Below are positions 10,532 through 19,379 of a stretch of 64,000 bases of DNA, piece after piece (within the stretch, counting starts at the first letter, position 1; the number at the start of each line of letters is the position of its first letter). The DNA is taken from positions 1,550,001 through 1,614,000 of the forward strand of contig OY723253.1 in assembly GCA_963210315.1 (NCBI GenBank), in the 5' to 3' direction. The stretch is from Rhynchopus euleeides. Taxonomy: Eukaryota > Euglenozoa > Diplonemea > Diplonemida > Diplonemidae. The translations under genes and the position numbers were made by a program. The notes under the pieces are model-generated. The model searched no databases, was not told where the DNA came from, and saw only the letters and a program-made list of their open reading frames with translations.

Positions 10532-10675
10532 GATAGCGTATCAGTTCTCGTGCGTCGTCTTTCGTAGACGTTCTGTACGATGCGGATCCGCTAATCCAAC
10601 ATAGCAAACGTTTTTTTGTGATTTTTTGTGATTTTTTTTTGACCAGAAAAAAATTCGACTGGCCCGACAGCCCCA
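10532..10675. repeat. LINE 3' repeat copy 2 plus inverted foldback end
   Basis: 10532-10616 repeats 8836-8920. Next come a short T-tract array and the reverse-complemented foldback end, finishing in GACAGCCCC at about 10675. This is the last mobile block before the SAM exons. Confidence 0.75.
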
Positions 10676-10758
10676 CATATTGATTTGGGTGAGTTGAACA
10701 GGACTGCCCTTATTCTAGTCACCACTGAACCTACCCCCACCACCACCACCACCGGCAG

Positions 10759-11619
10759 GGCCCGCAGGATGGGGGTGAACAACCCGAGGCACAGGCACAG
10801 GAGGCGACGGCAGAGCCGTCCACCTCCGCGACCCCTGCCCCCTCGGCCACACCTTCACAGCGCCCTGGAACTACGGCGGGGTGTGCTGATGTTGCCGCGT
10901 GGGTGGCGACCCTCGGCCTTGCCAATGACTACACTGGCGTATGTCCGATGTTGCAGCTTTTGTTGTTCGGCAGGAATCCAGGGTGGGCTGTTCTTTGTCA
11001 CCTATACTCTTCCGTGTGTGGGTGCGGTGTTTTGTGCTAACTCAGCAGATGAGGGTGAGCGCCATGGAAATAGCGACGGCAGCTCCGGCATTGGCCTTGA
11101 TCGATAATTGAAGTACCTCTGGCGTTGCGCGTTCTCACACCCTACCACCCACAGGCAATCATGAGCAACGCCATTGATGGCGAGGTGCTGCTTCACATGT
11201 CAGAAGCCGATGTGCAGGAGGCAATGGGGATTACCGCGTTTGGTGACAAGCGCAAAGTATGACACGGGACGGAACGTTGGGAATGCCACTCGACCATTCG
11301 AGTGCGATCTATGGGAGGCTTCTCAGAAGTGCAGAGAAGTTAGTGCCCCCGACATGATTGTAAAGCGACACAAGGCGAATCCCCTCTTCATTGCATTCAT
11401 GCACTGCAAACCTTTGTGTGATTTACTTGGAATTTCGTTGGAAGCGGCTCTTGTGTGACTTTCCTAGAGAAAAGTAGCCCCACAACGTACCACAATGTGG
11501 CAGCCACCACGGGGGGACGTGTGTGGCTAACTGAAATCACCTACTTTCTGCTTTGCCTTCACATCGAATGCACACTACACCCTCTGCAGATCGGCATTGC
11601 CATGGGTTGGAAGAAGTGA
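10759..11619 (+). CDS. SAM-domain exons, proposed 3' end of the capping-protein gene
   Basis: Three exons, all phase 0: 10759-10938, 11155-11256 and 11590-11619 with TGA. Exon 1 here gives a 45-residue Pro/Ala/Gln-rich linker, then DVAAWVATLGLANDYTG before GTATGT. The next exon starts after CCACAG with AIMSNAIDGEVLL and ends GDKRK before GTATGA. The last exon gives IGIAMGWKK and stop. Joined, this is a full-length SAM domain of about 60 residues, with the LGL..Y....N.IDGE.LL pattern and the LGI/G-K-R-K end. SAM domains form homo- or hetero-oligomers or bind RNA. With exon 1 of the capping gene the predicted protein is 522 residues. The SAM call is firm; the link across the 7.7 kb intron rests on phase, strand, spacing and the absence of another start. 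An alternative is an independent small gene whose 5' exon I did not find. Confidence 0.65.
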
Positions 11620-12264
11620 TCCCACCACCTGCGCCCCAGCGAACACACCAGAGCCGCCAGCCACTGACCCCTTGTGCTTAAACCGGACTGGACGGGGTCT
11701 GGGATTCTGTCTCGCTGCTGCCGGGTCCTTCAACGACGGGGCACTGTGCCGATATGTTTGATTCACACAACGACCTAGCTTACCGCAGGACCCAGCCATT
11801 GCCAGCATCCATAGAAGAGGCCCTCGCAGTCCCGTGGAAGCGGAAGGTGGGGAGGGTGAGGCAGTACTGGGGGCAAGCAAGCCTGCGGCGTCTTTTTTAT
11901 GTTCGAAAAAAATAATCTGAAGGCGGTGGAACGCGGCGGCCCCTCAGCCGACCCCCCCCCCCCCCCACCCCCCCTCCCCAATTCAGGCATTTTTTTTGCC
12001 GAAACCCCTGTTGCTTTCCCTGAGAGTGCCGTTCAGAGCATCCCCGTAGGCGGGGGCATGAGGGGGTGAAACAGCAAATCACGCAGCACATCGCGACAGA
12101 CCCTATCTCACAATTGTGAGAAACCTCACTTATGTTGTACGCAAGAGCTATCACCCCATCCATGCCGATCGGTCTGTCAGGCTTCATTGAATCGATAGGA
12201 GGGGAGGGGTTCATGCAACAGCAGAAGGGGAGACCATTAGTGGATGGGATGGGGGGGGGGGGTA
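11620..12264. other. Intergenic
   Basis: 3' flank of the SAM exons. Nothing recognised apart from C and G runs at about 11950-11990 and 12250-12262, the latter being the target of the next insertion. Confidence 0.5.
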
Positions 12265-13412
12265 GGGGGGGTCAAATGGGGGTGACAAACACGATTTTTC
12301 AAAAAACCGGCGCAGAGGCCCCAAAGCCCCCGTAAACCCTCCAAACCCCCCCAGATCGGTCCGGAAACCCATCGAACCCCACTTTTCCACCATTCCGGGC
12401 ACCTCAGGTGCCCGAATTGGGGTACCTAAATTTTGTGCCACCGTTTGGTACCGGACAGTGCCACTGTGTGGGAGGTTGGAAAAGAAAATGCCCCAACACA
12501 CCACATCTGAGGGTTGCAATGCATGTTGCTTGCCAACCACGTCATCCGGTGGGTGTCAGGCGCTATGTAGGTGGCATGAGCCAGGTCTTCGATGTGTTCT
12601 GGCTTGTATATGTACCTCCCTGCCTGCGGCACAGGCACTGCCTTTGTCCCCCACACCAGCCACAGAGAGCGTATTGTACTCGGTCCACGGTTGCTGATTC
12701 ATTGTGATGCGTTGTATCCTCGAGTGAACGTCACACACTAGTGGCACCACCACCCGCCATCCGAGAGCTGTATTGACTTTGCGCCCTTCCGTTGCATTCA
12801 CCTCGCCACGCATATTGCACCGTTCAGTACCAGTGCTCTTGGGCCAGGCAAAGTAGACCGCAGCAACTACCAATTCTGGCACAATGGGTACCACGACAGC
12901 GCACTTCGTGTGTTCCCGGAATGTACAGCTCGTGTTGCAACAGTCGTTGTCAACACATCCCGGTTGTGGAGCACTGCTGCACAGGAATCACACGACCATC
13001 TGGACTTGTTCCGTACCTACAGGCAGCCTCCCGGTGCATGGTGGCAGGGAGGTACATATACAAGCCAGAACTCATCGAAGACCTGGCTAATGCCACCTAC
13101 ATAGCGCCTGACACCCACCGGATGACGTGGTTGGCAAGCAACATGCATTGCAACCCTCAGATGTGGTGTGTTGGGGCATTTTCTTTTCCAACCTCCCACA
13201 CAGTGGCACTGTCCGGTACCAAACGGTGGCACAAAATTTAGGTACCCCAATTCGGGCACCTGAGGTGCCCGGAATGGTGGAAAAGTGGGGTTCGATGGGT
13301 TTCCGGACCGATCTGGGGGGGTTTGGAGGGTTTACGGGGGCTTTGGGGCCTCTGCGCCGGTTTTTTGAAAAATCGTGTTTGTCCACGTAAAAGGGTGGCA
13401 TTTGACCCCCCC
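12265..13412. mobile_element. Foldback/MITE-like element family F1, copy A
   Basis: 1148 bp with terminal inverted repeats of about 350 bp: 12265-12625 pairs with 13045-13412. The outer ends are GGGGGGTCAAATG and its complement, flanked on both sides by TA (12263-12264 and 13413-13414) inside G runs. A subterminal difference, GGGGTGAC on one side and CCACGTAAAAGGGTGGC on the other, gives it an orientation. Short open frames occur in both strands, but none is convincing as a transposase, so it is probably non-autonomous. TA duplication fits the Tc1/mariner type (inference). Confidence 0.85.
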
Positions 13413-13414
13413 TA

Positions 13415-14907
13415 GGGGGGGGGGCAGTCGCAGCCCACACGTATTTCTTCAGATCCCCTATTCCATCCAGATCCCCCCCCCCCCCATCGATATTACCCTG
13501 ATTGCGCGGGTGCTGTGGCCGTTGATGTTGTGAAAAAAATATTCGCGTGGCTTTGAGGTGAGGAGGTTATACAAAAGGGGGTTTCTTGGAAGATCCCTAC
13601 CACACCCCCCACACACCCATCCCCCCCCCCCCCCCGACCCGCTATGTGTGGTGATGACGCGGGTTCTCTGTTGCCGGCACCCACTGGCCAGGCTGGGCGA
13701 CAGATCGTGCCAGGGGGGGGGGGGGCAGTGTGGCCTTCCCCTCCCCCCTTGGTCTCGGCACCCAGCACAAAAACCCCTCCAACCCTCTCGTATTTTACTC
13801 TTTTGTTGGTGAGGATCTCAAATAAAATGCAACGTGTGTGCGTATGGATTCAAGCTTGACCGGGCTGGGCTTGAATTAAATGGGCTATTTGGGGGTGCAT
13901 CGCGGGATGAGGGGCACTTTTTGAGGACAGATTGCCCGTCTCTCTGTTGTTAACACGGGTTCGGTTTAACCTGACATCCTTGTCTGTGAATTGAATCCTA
14001 CGGACGGGGCGATAGGATCAATTGTGTGTCCTGATTTGTGCCCTTCTCTGCGCCCCTTTCTTTAGAAACTGCGGGGGCCTCTCTTGGTTGGCAGTGCAGT
14101 GTGCCGCAGCTGCAGCAAAATAAACGCGATGGAGTTTTCTCAGCAGCCCGCTTCCGCACTTGCCGTCACCTAGGGACTGCTGTGATGTGACAGGTTCATT
14201 GGCCCCCCACCCACCCCCACCCCCCCCCGGTGCAGCATAAGATGAAACATGGTGTCGGGAGATCGCATCAAACAAAACAAACCAGCCAGACCCCAATGCG
14301 CCTGTTCTACAACAATGCTATTCACCCGCAAAGTGTGGCAGAGCAGTAGAATGCGGAGTGTGGAGAGTTGCCCGGTCCCCCCCCCACCGATCCCCACTTG
14401 GATCCTCAAAGGAGACTCGATGCTCTAGACTCGAGCTCGCCCTTTCCCCCCCTCCCCCCCCTGTGAAAATATACCCATTTGAGAGACGGTGGATTGTGAG
14501 ATACAGGGGGGCTAAGCTGCAGCCCCTGTCTACACAAAAACCCTTTTGCCCCCGTGCTCAATTCCTGTATGGGCGTGGAGTTCTGAGTGGGCCTGCAGTT
14601 CTGAGAGCGACATCCCCGATGTGCGATCTCTACTGAAGCCTCCACAAGACGTCCGCTACAAATGATGACACGCACATAGGCTCCTTACCCCTGAACGTGG
14701 CACCGCACCGACTCACACCCTGTTCCCCATTGGACACCTCAGGTGTAGAATCGTTGCATATTTGTCTAACCCGAGGGCTGTGTGCACCAGCGGTGGGGGA
14801 GGGAGCCCTGCTGGGGTGGTGGGGGTGTGGGGAGGTGAGCCTTCGGTGTATCCCCAAAACATGTGCAGGGGGTGGTGGTGGGGGGGGGGGGGGGGCACAA
14901 AAAAATG
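13415..14907. other. Gene-less low-complexity stretch
   Basis: Several poly-C and poly-G runs (for example 13474-13484, 13621-13636, 13717-13726, 14880-14896). No gene recognised. Confidence 0.5.
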
Positions 14908-15990
14908 TACTCTATGGTGTGATCATGGAACCCCCCAGAACTGGCACAGACCTGGCATAGAACCGGCACAGAACTGGCACAGAACACCGGTCCACAATCC
15001 TTCAGGAAATGTCCGTGCAGGTTTGTAGTGGCCCGGTAGTGGGTCGAGAGACCACAAGCAAACCTTGTGGTGAGCCCCAGTGACGAAAGGCCAGTTATGG
15101 GTGTGAATCGGCACCCCCTGGCCAAATGACCCCATCACAATACGCACAGATTCCTAATGTTCAACTGAACAGGGGTTGGAAAACCAGAGGGGAGGGACTA
15201 CTGGGTCACGTCAGTGGGTAGGTGGCAGGTACCTAAGGTGCAGTCCATAACGGCTGTCTGTTGGGCCCAATCGGGAGCGAGTCACTTCCCCACACCTGAA
15301 GCAAACCAACATTCCAGGGGTGGTGTGTGGCACCGACACTGCAAAAGTGACCCCACTACGATTTGCACGGAGTCCAATTATTCAAATGAATGCAAACCCC
15401 GACGTTGGGGTGATTGAAAACCAGGTTCCATGTAGATTCCGTGTACGTGTGGTTCCTCAGACTCACTGGCTTTGAGGTTTTAGGTCGTGGCTGTGCCGAC
15501 TACTGCACAGTGCACCACGACCGAGAGCCCAGCACAGTCCACTCGAGCCCTTCCAGAGCCTGTGGTGTCACCTCAGAGGCAGTGTTGGTCCACCCACGCC
15601 TTGGGACCAGACCCACATTTCAGGTGATGTGTGGCACCTACGCCAATAAAGTGACCCCACTACGATGCGCACAGATTCCGAATATTCAAATGAACGGGTT
15701 TGTGAAAAAACCGTCTGGGGGTCCCGCTGGGTCTGGGGTGTTGGCTGCCCGACTGACCCTGTCACAAGAAGTGAACTCTCCCAGCCCCCGATTCACGCCA
15801 AACCCACATACTTGGTGCTGAAGAGGCCCCAGGCCCTCAGGATTGCGAGGATCAGCCCCATGTTGGGGCCAAGTTAGCTACCATTTCCCCAGGGTACATT
15901 TCTCGAAGGATTCCTTAAGGGCCCCCAGAACTGGCACAGACCTGGCACAGAACTGGCACAGAACCCCTATATGATCACACCACTCTACGG
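14908..15990. mobile_element. Possible TIR element carrying satellite-like copies
   Basis: Imperfect inverted ends: TGGTGTGATCAT at 14916-14927 against ATGATCACACCA at 15971-15982, and CAATCCTTCAGGAAATG near 14996 against CATTTCTCGAAGGATT near 15898. The segment AGAACTGGCACAGACCTGGC occurs in the same direction at 14937 and 15926. Inside lie three diverged satellite copies (about 15121, 15345 and 15648) with GTGACCCCACTACGAT. No coding sequence recognised. Confidence 0.45.
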
Positions 15991-16225
15991 AATTGGTGGG
16001 TGGGTGGTGATGGGGCGAGGGGGTGGGGGGCGTAACGAATGAAGAATAGCCAACGATACCCACACGCACACACACACACGCGCCTTCCACTTCCCCACCC
16101 GCCCACCCCCCCCCCCCCCTTTGCTCGCGATCGCCTTCTGGGGTGGGTGGGGTGTCCCCATGTGGGTGTGTGTGTGGGAGGGAGGATGAGTCGCAAAACG
16201 CACACCAGCACCAGAACGGAGTTCT

Positions 16226-16633
16226 TTCTCTCTCTCTCTCTCTCTCTCTCTTACTGTGCTCGCCATACCAACATTCATATTCAGCATGCACCCACACACC
16301 CACACCCACACCCCTGCCCCCCCTCCCCCTCGTCTCGTCGTGGCCGATACTGGCAAGAGAAAGCGCAAACCTCCGCTCCCACCCCCACCCCCATCCCCTG
16401 ACGGATCTTTGGCATTTTTTTTTGACACCACACCACACCTCCGGAAAGGGAGGCTCTGCCACAAAAAAGGACACAACATTGCAAGAAGGGGTGTTGGGAG
16501 GCGTGCTTTTTTCCATTCACTCTCGGCAATCAAACTCCCCCAACCCCTCTCCTCCCTCTCTCTCAAGAGACTCAAACAGAGAGGATGCACACACCCAACA
16601 CCCGCCACGTCGTATCACCTCTCACCCCGCCAG
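16226..16633 (+). promoter_or_regulatory. Polypyrimidine region and candidate trans-splice acceptor
   Basis: A (CT)n run at 16226-16250, further C/T-rich sequence, and finally CACCCCGCCAG with AG at 16632-16633, only 15 nt before the ATG at 16649. The arrangement fits a spliced-leader addition site (inference). Confidence 0.4.
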
Positions 16634-16648
16634 GCAACCACGGGCGGG

Positions 16649-18670
16649 ATGCATGCCGTGGCTGACACGTTTGTGCAGGGATACCCTGCACATGAAAGGG
16701 AGGCGGTGCGCAGGGCCCTGACCGGGCTAGGCTATGTCTTCGCACGGAAGAAGCTGCGGTGGGAACCAGACGACCTGCCCCTGGTTGAGGAGTTAGAGGC
16801 CCTTGCCGCGAAGGAGAGTGCTGCCGACCTGCTGTCGGAAGTCTACGCCACCTGCAAGGCAGAATCCCTGCTGCACCACAAGGGCAGGCCTCTGCCAGCC
16901 GCCTCCCGCGCAGTGGTGCGCATGGGGGCTGTCAAGCAGCGCCTAGAGGCAGCCCTCCTCGACACCCAGTCGCTCCGCTCGGAGCACCAGGTCCTCCACT
17001 GCGTCTCCCTGCTCCGCGCCCTGAAGGGCTACCCCGATGACCAGGCTGTCGACTGGAAGTCGCTGAAGTCCGCCTGCACGGAGCACCACCTCCCGCCCTC
17101 CCCTGATGCCTGCGTGGCGAGGGACATCAGCCCCGCCTTCTCCTCCGGCGGCCTGGGCAGCACCGCGACGAAGCACCCCACCCGCACACCCTTCGCCCCG
17201 CCCGCCTCCCGGGCACGCCACACCTCGCCCACCGGGATGACCAGCGCTGCGCACGCAGCCCTCCACGGCTTTGCCGACGCCGAGGAGAGCATCTACAAAA
17301 TACTACCGCAAGCAGCCCGCAGCAGGCGCACCGCGGTACCCTCCACCTCCACCTCCGCAGGGCCTGCGGGGGGGTCGGCACCGCCACCGCCGCCCGACTC
17401 CCGCGCCGGCGCCATCCCCGACAGACGCAACATCGCCGTGTCCGCCAACAACGAGTTTGCCAAGGCGCTGACAGGGATCGACGCGGAGGCGGCACAGCCG
17501 CCTCCGCCCCAGAGGGGCCATGCCCTCCGCACAGGCAGTGCCCCTGTGGTGAAGCGGAGCCGCACGGCGCAGGGTGCGACGCAGGGTGCGCTGGGGGCCA
17601 GGAGAGCCGCGGCGTCGCCCTCGGGCCGTGGTGGTGTGGAGGAGCGGGGGCAGGGCGGGGTGCAGCAGCAGCACCGCAGGGCGGACCGCCACGGCACGCC
17701 GCTGTTCACCCCAGACGCCTTCAAGAAGAAGCCGCGTGCCGCGAAGGAGCGGGCGGTGCCACCCGTCGGTGCCTGGGAGCCTGCCGCTGCCGACACCGCC
17801 GCGGCGGCAGGGGGCGGGTTCCTCTTCACGCCGGATGCGTTTGCCAAGGAGGAGGTGGTCCGGCAGCGCGTGCACGGCGCGCAGCAGACGGAGCGGGATG
17901 CCTACATCTCCGAGGCGGGGCGCCAGGCTGCGCTGCACCGGCGGAAGTGGCAGGAGGAGGCCAGGCGCCTGGGGGCCTCAGCGGAGGAGGGGCGGCAGCT
18001 GTCGCCGCCGCCAGCGAGGCCGCGGTCGCCGCTGCCGGTGACGCCCTCCGTGACTCCCACGGGCAGCGCGGGGCGGGAGGGCGTGGCGGAGGCAGTGGGG
18101 CACGACGGGCGCCTGCAGCGCTACCACCGCAAGATACAGTCCCCTGCGGTGGCGGAGGGTGGTGCGTCCGGCGTGCCCGGCGTGCCTGTGATCCCCACAT
18201 CGCAGCTGAAGGAGCTGGTGAAGAATGTGCTGGACCAGCTGGGGGTGAGCCCCGTGAGGGTCGACAGGCTGGGGCTCATGCCGCCTTCCCTGCCCCCCTC
18301 CCTGGCAGCCGCCGTGCCGGTGGATCACGTCGGTCGTGCGATCCTCACGCCGCAGGAGGGGGGGGCTGCGGCGCGCGGCGGGGAGGCTTGCCCCGACGAG
18401 TCGTCCGGATCTGTGGCGGTCGCCGCCAACGTGGTCTTGCATGAAGGCGTGTCTGCCGATGTGTGGAAGAGCCCAAAGCCGACCCCAGAGCTGGAGCCTG
18501 TTGTGAAGGCGGATGTGCGGGATGTCATGGTGGGGGGTGGTGTGCAGGAGGAGGCGGGTGGGCAGGAGACGCACATGTCGAGCATCATCGCGCATATAGA
18601 GATCGAGGGGGGCCCTGCGGCAGGCCAGGAGGCTGCGCAGGACGGTGCAGCGAGGCTCGCCGAGGAGTAG
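16649..18670 (+). CDS. Conserved-looking protein of unknown function, 673 residues
   Basis: Intronless. The ATG at 16649 is preferred over the open sequence upstream, which is simple-sequence DNA and precedes the candidate splice acceptor. Residues 1-150 are compositionally ordered and helix-rich (GYPAHEREAVRRALTGLGYV, then a charged segment EELEALAAKE) and may be a small helical domain. The rest is largely disordered, rich in Pro, Ala, Gly and Arg. The motif LFTPDAF occurs twice (about residues 352-358 and 392-398), each followed by a basic or acidic patch; short linear motifs of this kind often mediate docking. A charged helical segment with QTERDAYISEAGRQAALHRR follows at about 413-440. 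No catalytic motif, signal peptide or membrane segment is visible. I do not recognise the family. Confidence 0.8.
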   Translation: MHAVADTFVQGYPAHEREAVRRALTGLGYVFARKKLRWEPDDLPLVEELEALAAKESAADLLSEVYATCKAESLLHHKGRPLPAASRAVVRMGAVKQRLEAALLDTQSLRSEHQVLHCVSLLRALKGYPDDQAVDWKSLKSACTEHHLPPSPDACVARDISPAFSSGGLGSTATKHPTRTPFAPPASRARHTSPTGMTSAAHAALHGFADAEESIYKILPQAARSRRTAVPSTSTSAGPAGGSAPPPPPDSRAGAIPDRRNIAVSANNEFAKALTGIDAEAAQPPPPQRGHALRTGSAPVVKRSRTAQGATQGALGARRAAASPSGRGGVEERGQGGVQQQHRRADRHGTPLFTPDAFKKKPRAAKERAVPPVGAWEPAAADTAAAAGGGFLFTPDAFAKEEVVRQRVHGAQQTERDAYISEAGRQAALHRRKWQEEARRLGASAEEGRQLSPPPARPRSPLPVTPSVTPTGSAGREGVAEAVGHDGRLQRYHRKIQSPAVAEGGASGVPGVPVIPTSQLKELVKNVLDQLGVSPVRVDRLGLMPPSLPPSLAAAVPVDHVGRAILTPQEGGAAARGGEACPDESSGSVAVAANVVLHEGVSADVWKSPKPTPELEPVVKADVRDVMVGGGVQEEAGGQETHMSSIIAHIEIEGGPAAGQEAAQDGAARLAEE

Positions 18671-19377
18671 ATCCTGTAGAGATGGCCAGTGGATGGGTGT
18701 GGTGGTGGCGGTCGCACCAGAGCCTGCTTGGCGCTGCTCTCTGCTGGAGGGAGGCAGGGGGGTCGGTGTAAGAAGTGTTGCCGATTCATGTGTGTGGTTG
18801 GCTGGCTCTCCTCAGTTGGGCAAAAGCGAATGGCGCTGTGCGGTGGGTATTGCCTTGGGAAGAATTGAAGAGGAAAGGCTGTAGCAGTTCGGCGCGTGAT
18901 GTCGGTTTGATGCCGATTTGTTTTGGTGATGCCAAGAAAGTGGCCCGCGCCCCATTCATCCGTTGTTAGAACAGAATAGACACGCAGTGCTCACGGGTCG
19001 TGTCGGATGATTAGAGAGACAGGGGCAAGGGTGGTGGTGGTTCGGTGGTGGTCACAGGTCTCTTGATCTGAACCAAGGCGTGTCGTTGTTGTGTTATTCC
19101 TCCAGACTATTGTGCGGTCACATGAGGGGGGTTGCCGGGTTGCCCTCCTGTTCCATTGATGACCGACCCTGCAAGCAGGATACAGAGTTTTTCCTATGCC
19201 GTGCATCCCTCCTCCGTTGTGCATGGTTCCGAACATGCACGAATATTACGAGGGGGGATACTTTCGTGAAGTATTTGACATTCCGAACTCTGGGAAACCC
19301 CTCTTTTTTCAGATGATCCTTTCCACTCAGAGTCGCCGTTCGTAAATAGTCCATCGCTGCCAGTGCCCCCCCCCCCC
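18671..19377. other. Intergenic
   Basis: No gene recognised. The stretch ends in a C12 run (19366-19377) that forms the target of the next insertion. Confidence 0.5.
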
Positions 19378-19379
19378 TA

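Larger units (their letters stand above)
3089..10758 (+). other. Proposed 7.67 kb intron 1 of the capping-protein gene, packed with mobile DNA
   Basis: The donor GTATGC at 3089 and the acceptor at 10757-10758 (pyrimidine and CCA-rich tract ending GGCAG) are both phase 0. They join WW domain 2 to a linker that leads into the SAM domain. Everything between is explained by retrotransposon pieces, foldback arrays and duplications listed below. Alternatively the capping gene ends by read-through at 3214 and the SAM exons are a separate gene. Confidence 0.55.

Noticed and set aside
12408-13241. Open frames of 76-150 codons in both strands of the F1 foldback element, repeated in copies B and C
   Set aside because: They lie largely in inverted arms, occur in both strands and frames, and contain no transposase motif. 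Their conservation follows from recent copying.
17293-18789. Several minus-strand and alternate-frame ORFs of 120-210 codons
   Set aside because: Shadows of the 673-residue gene in GC-rich sequence.
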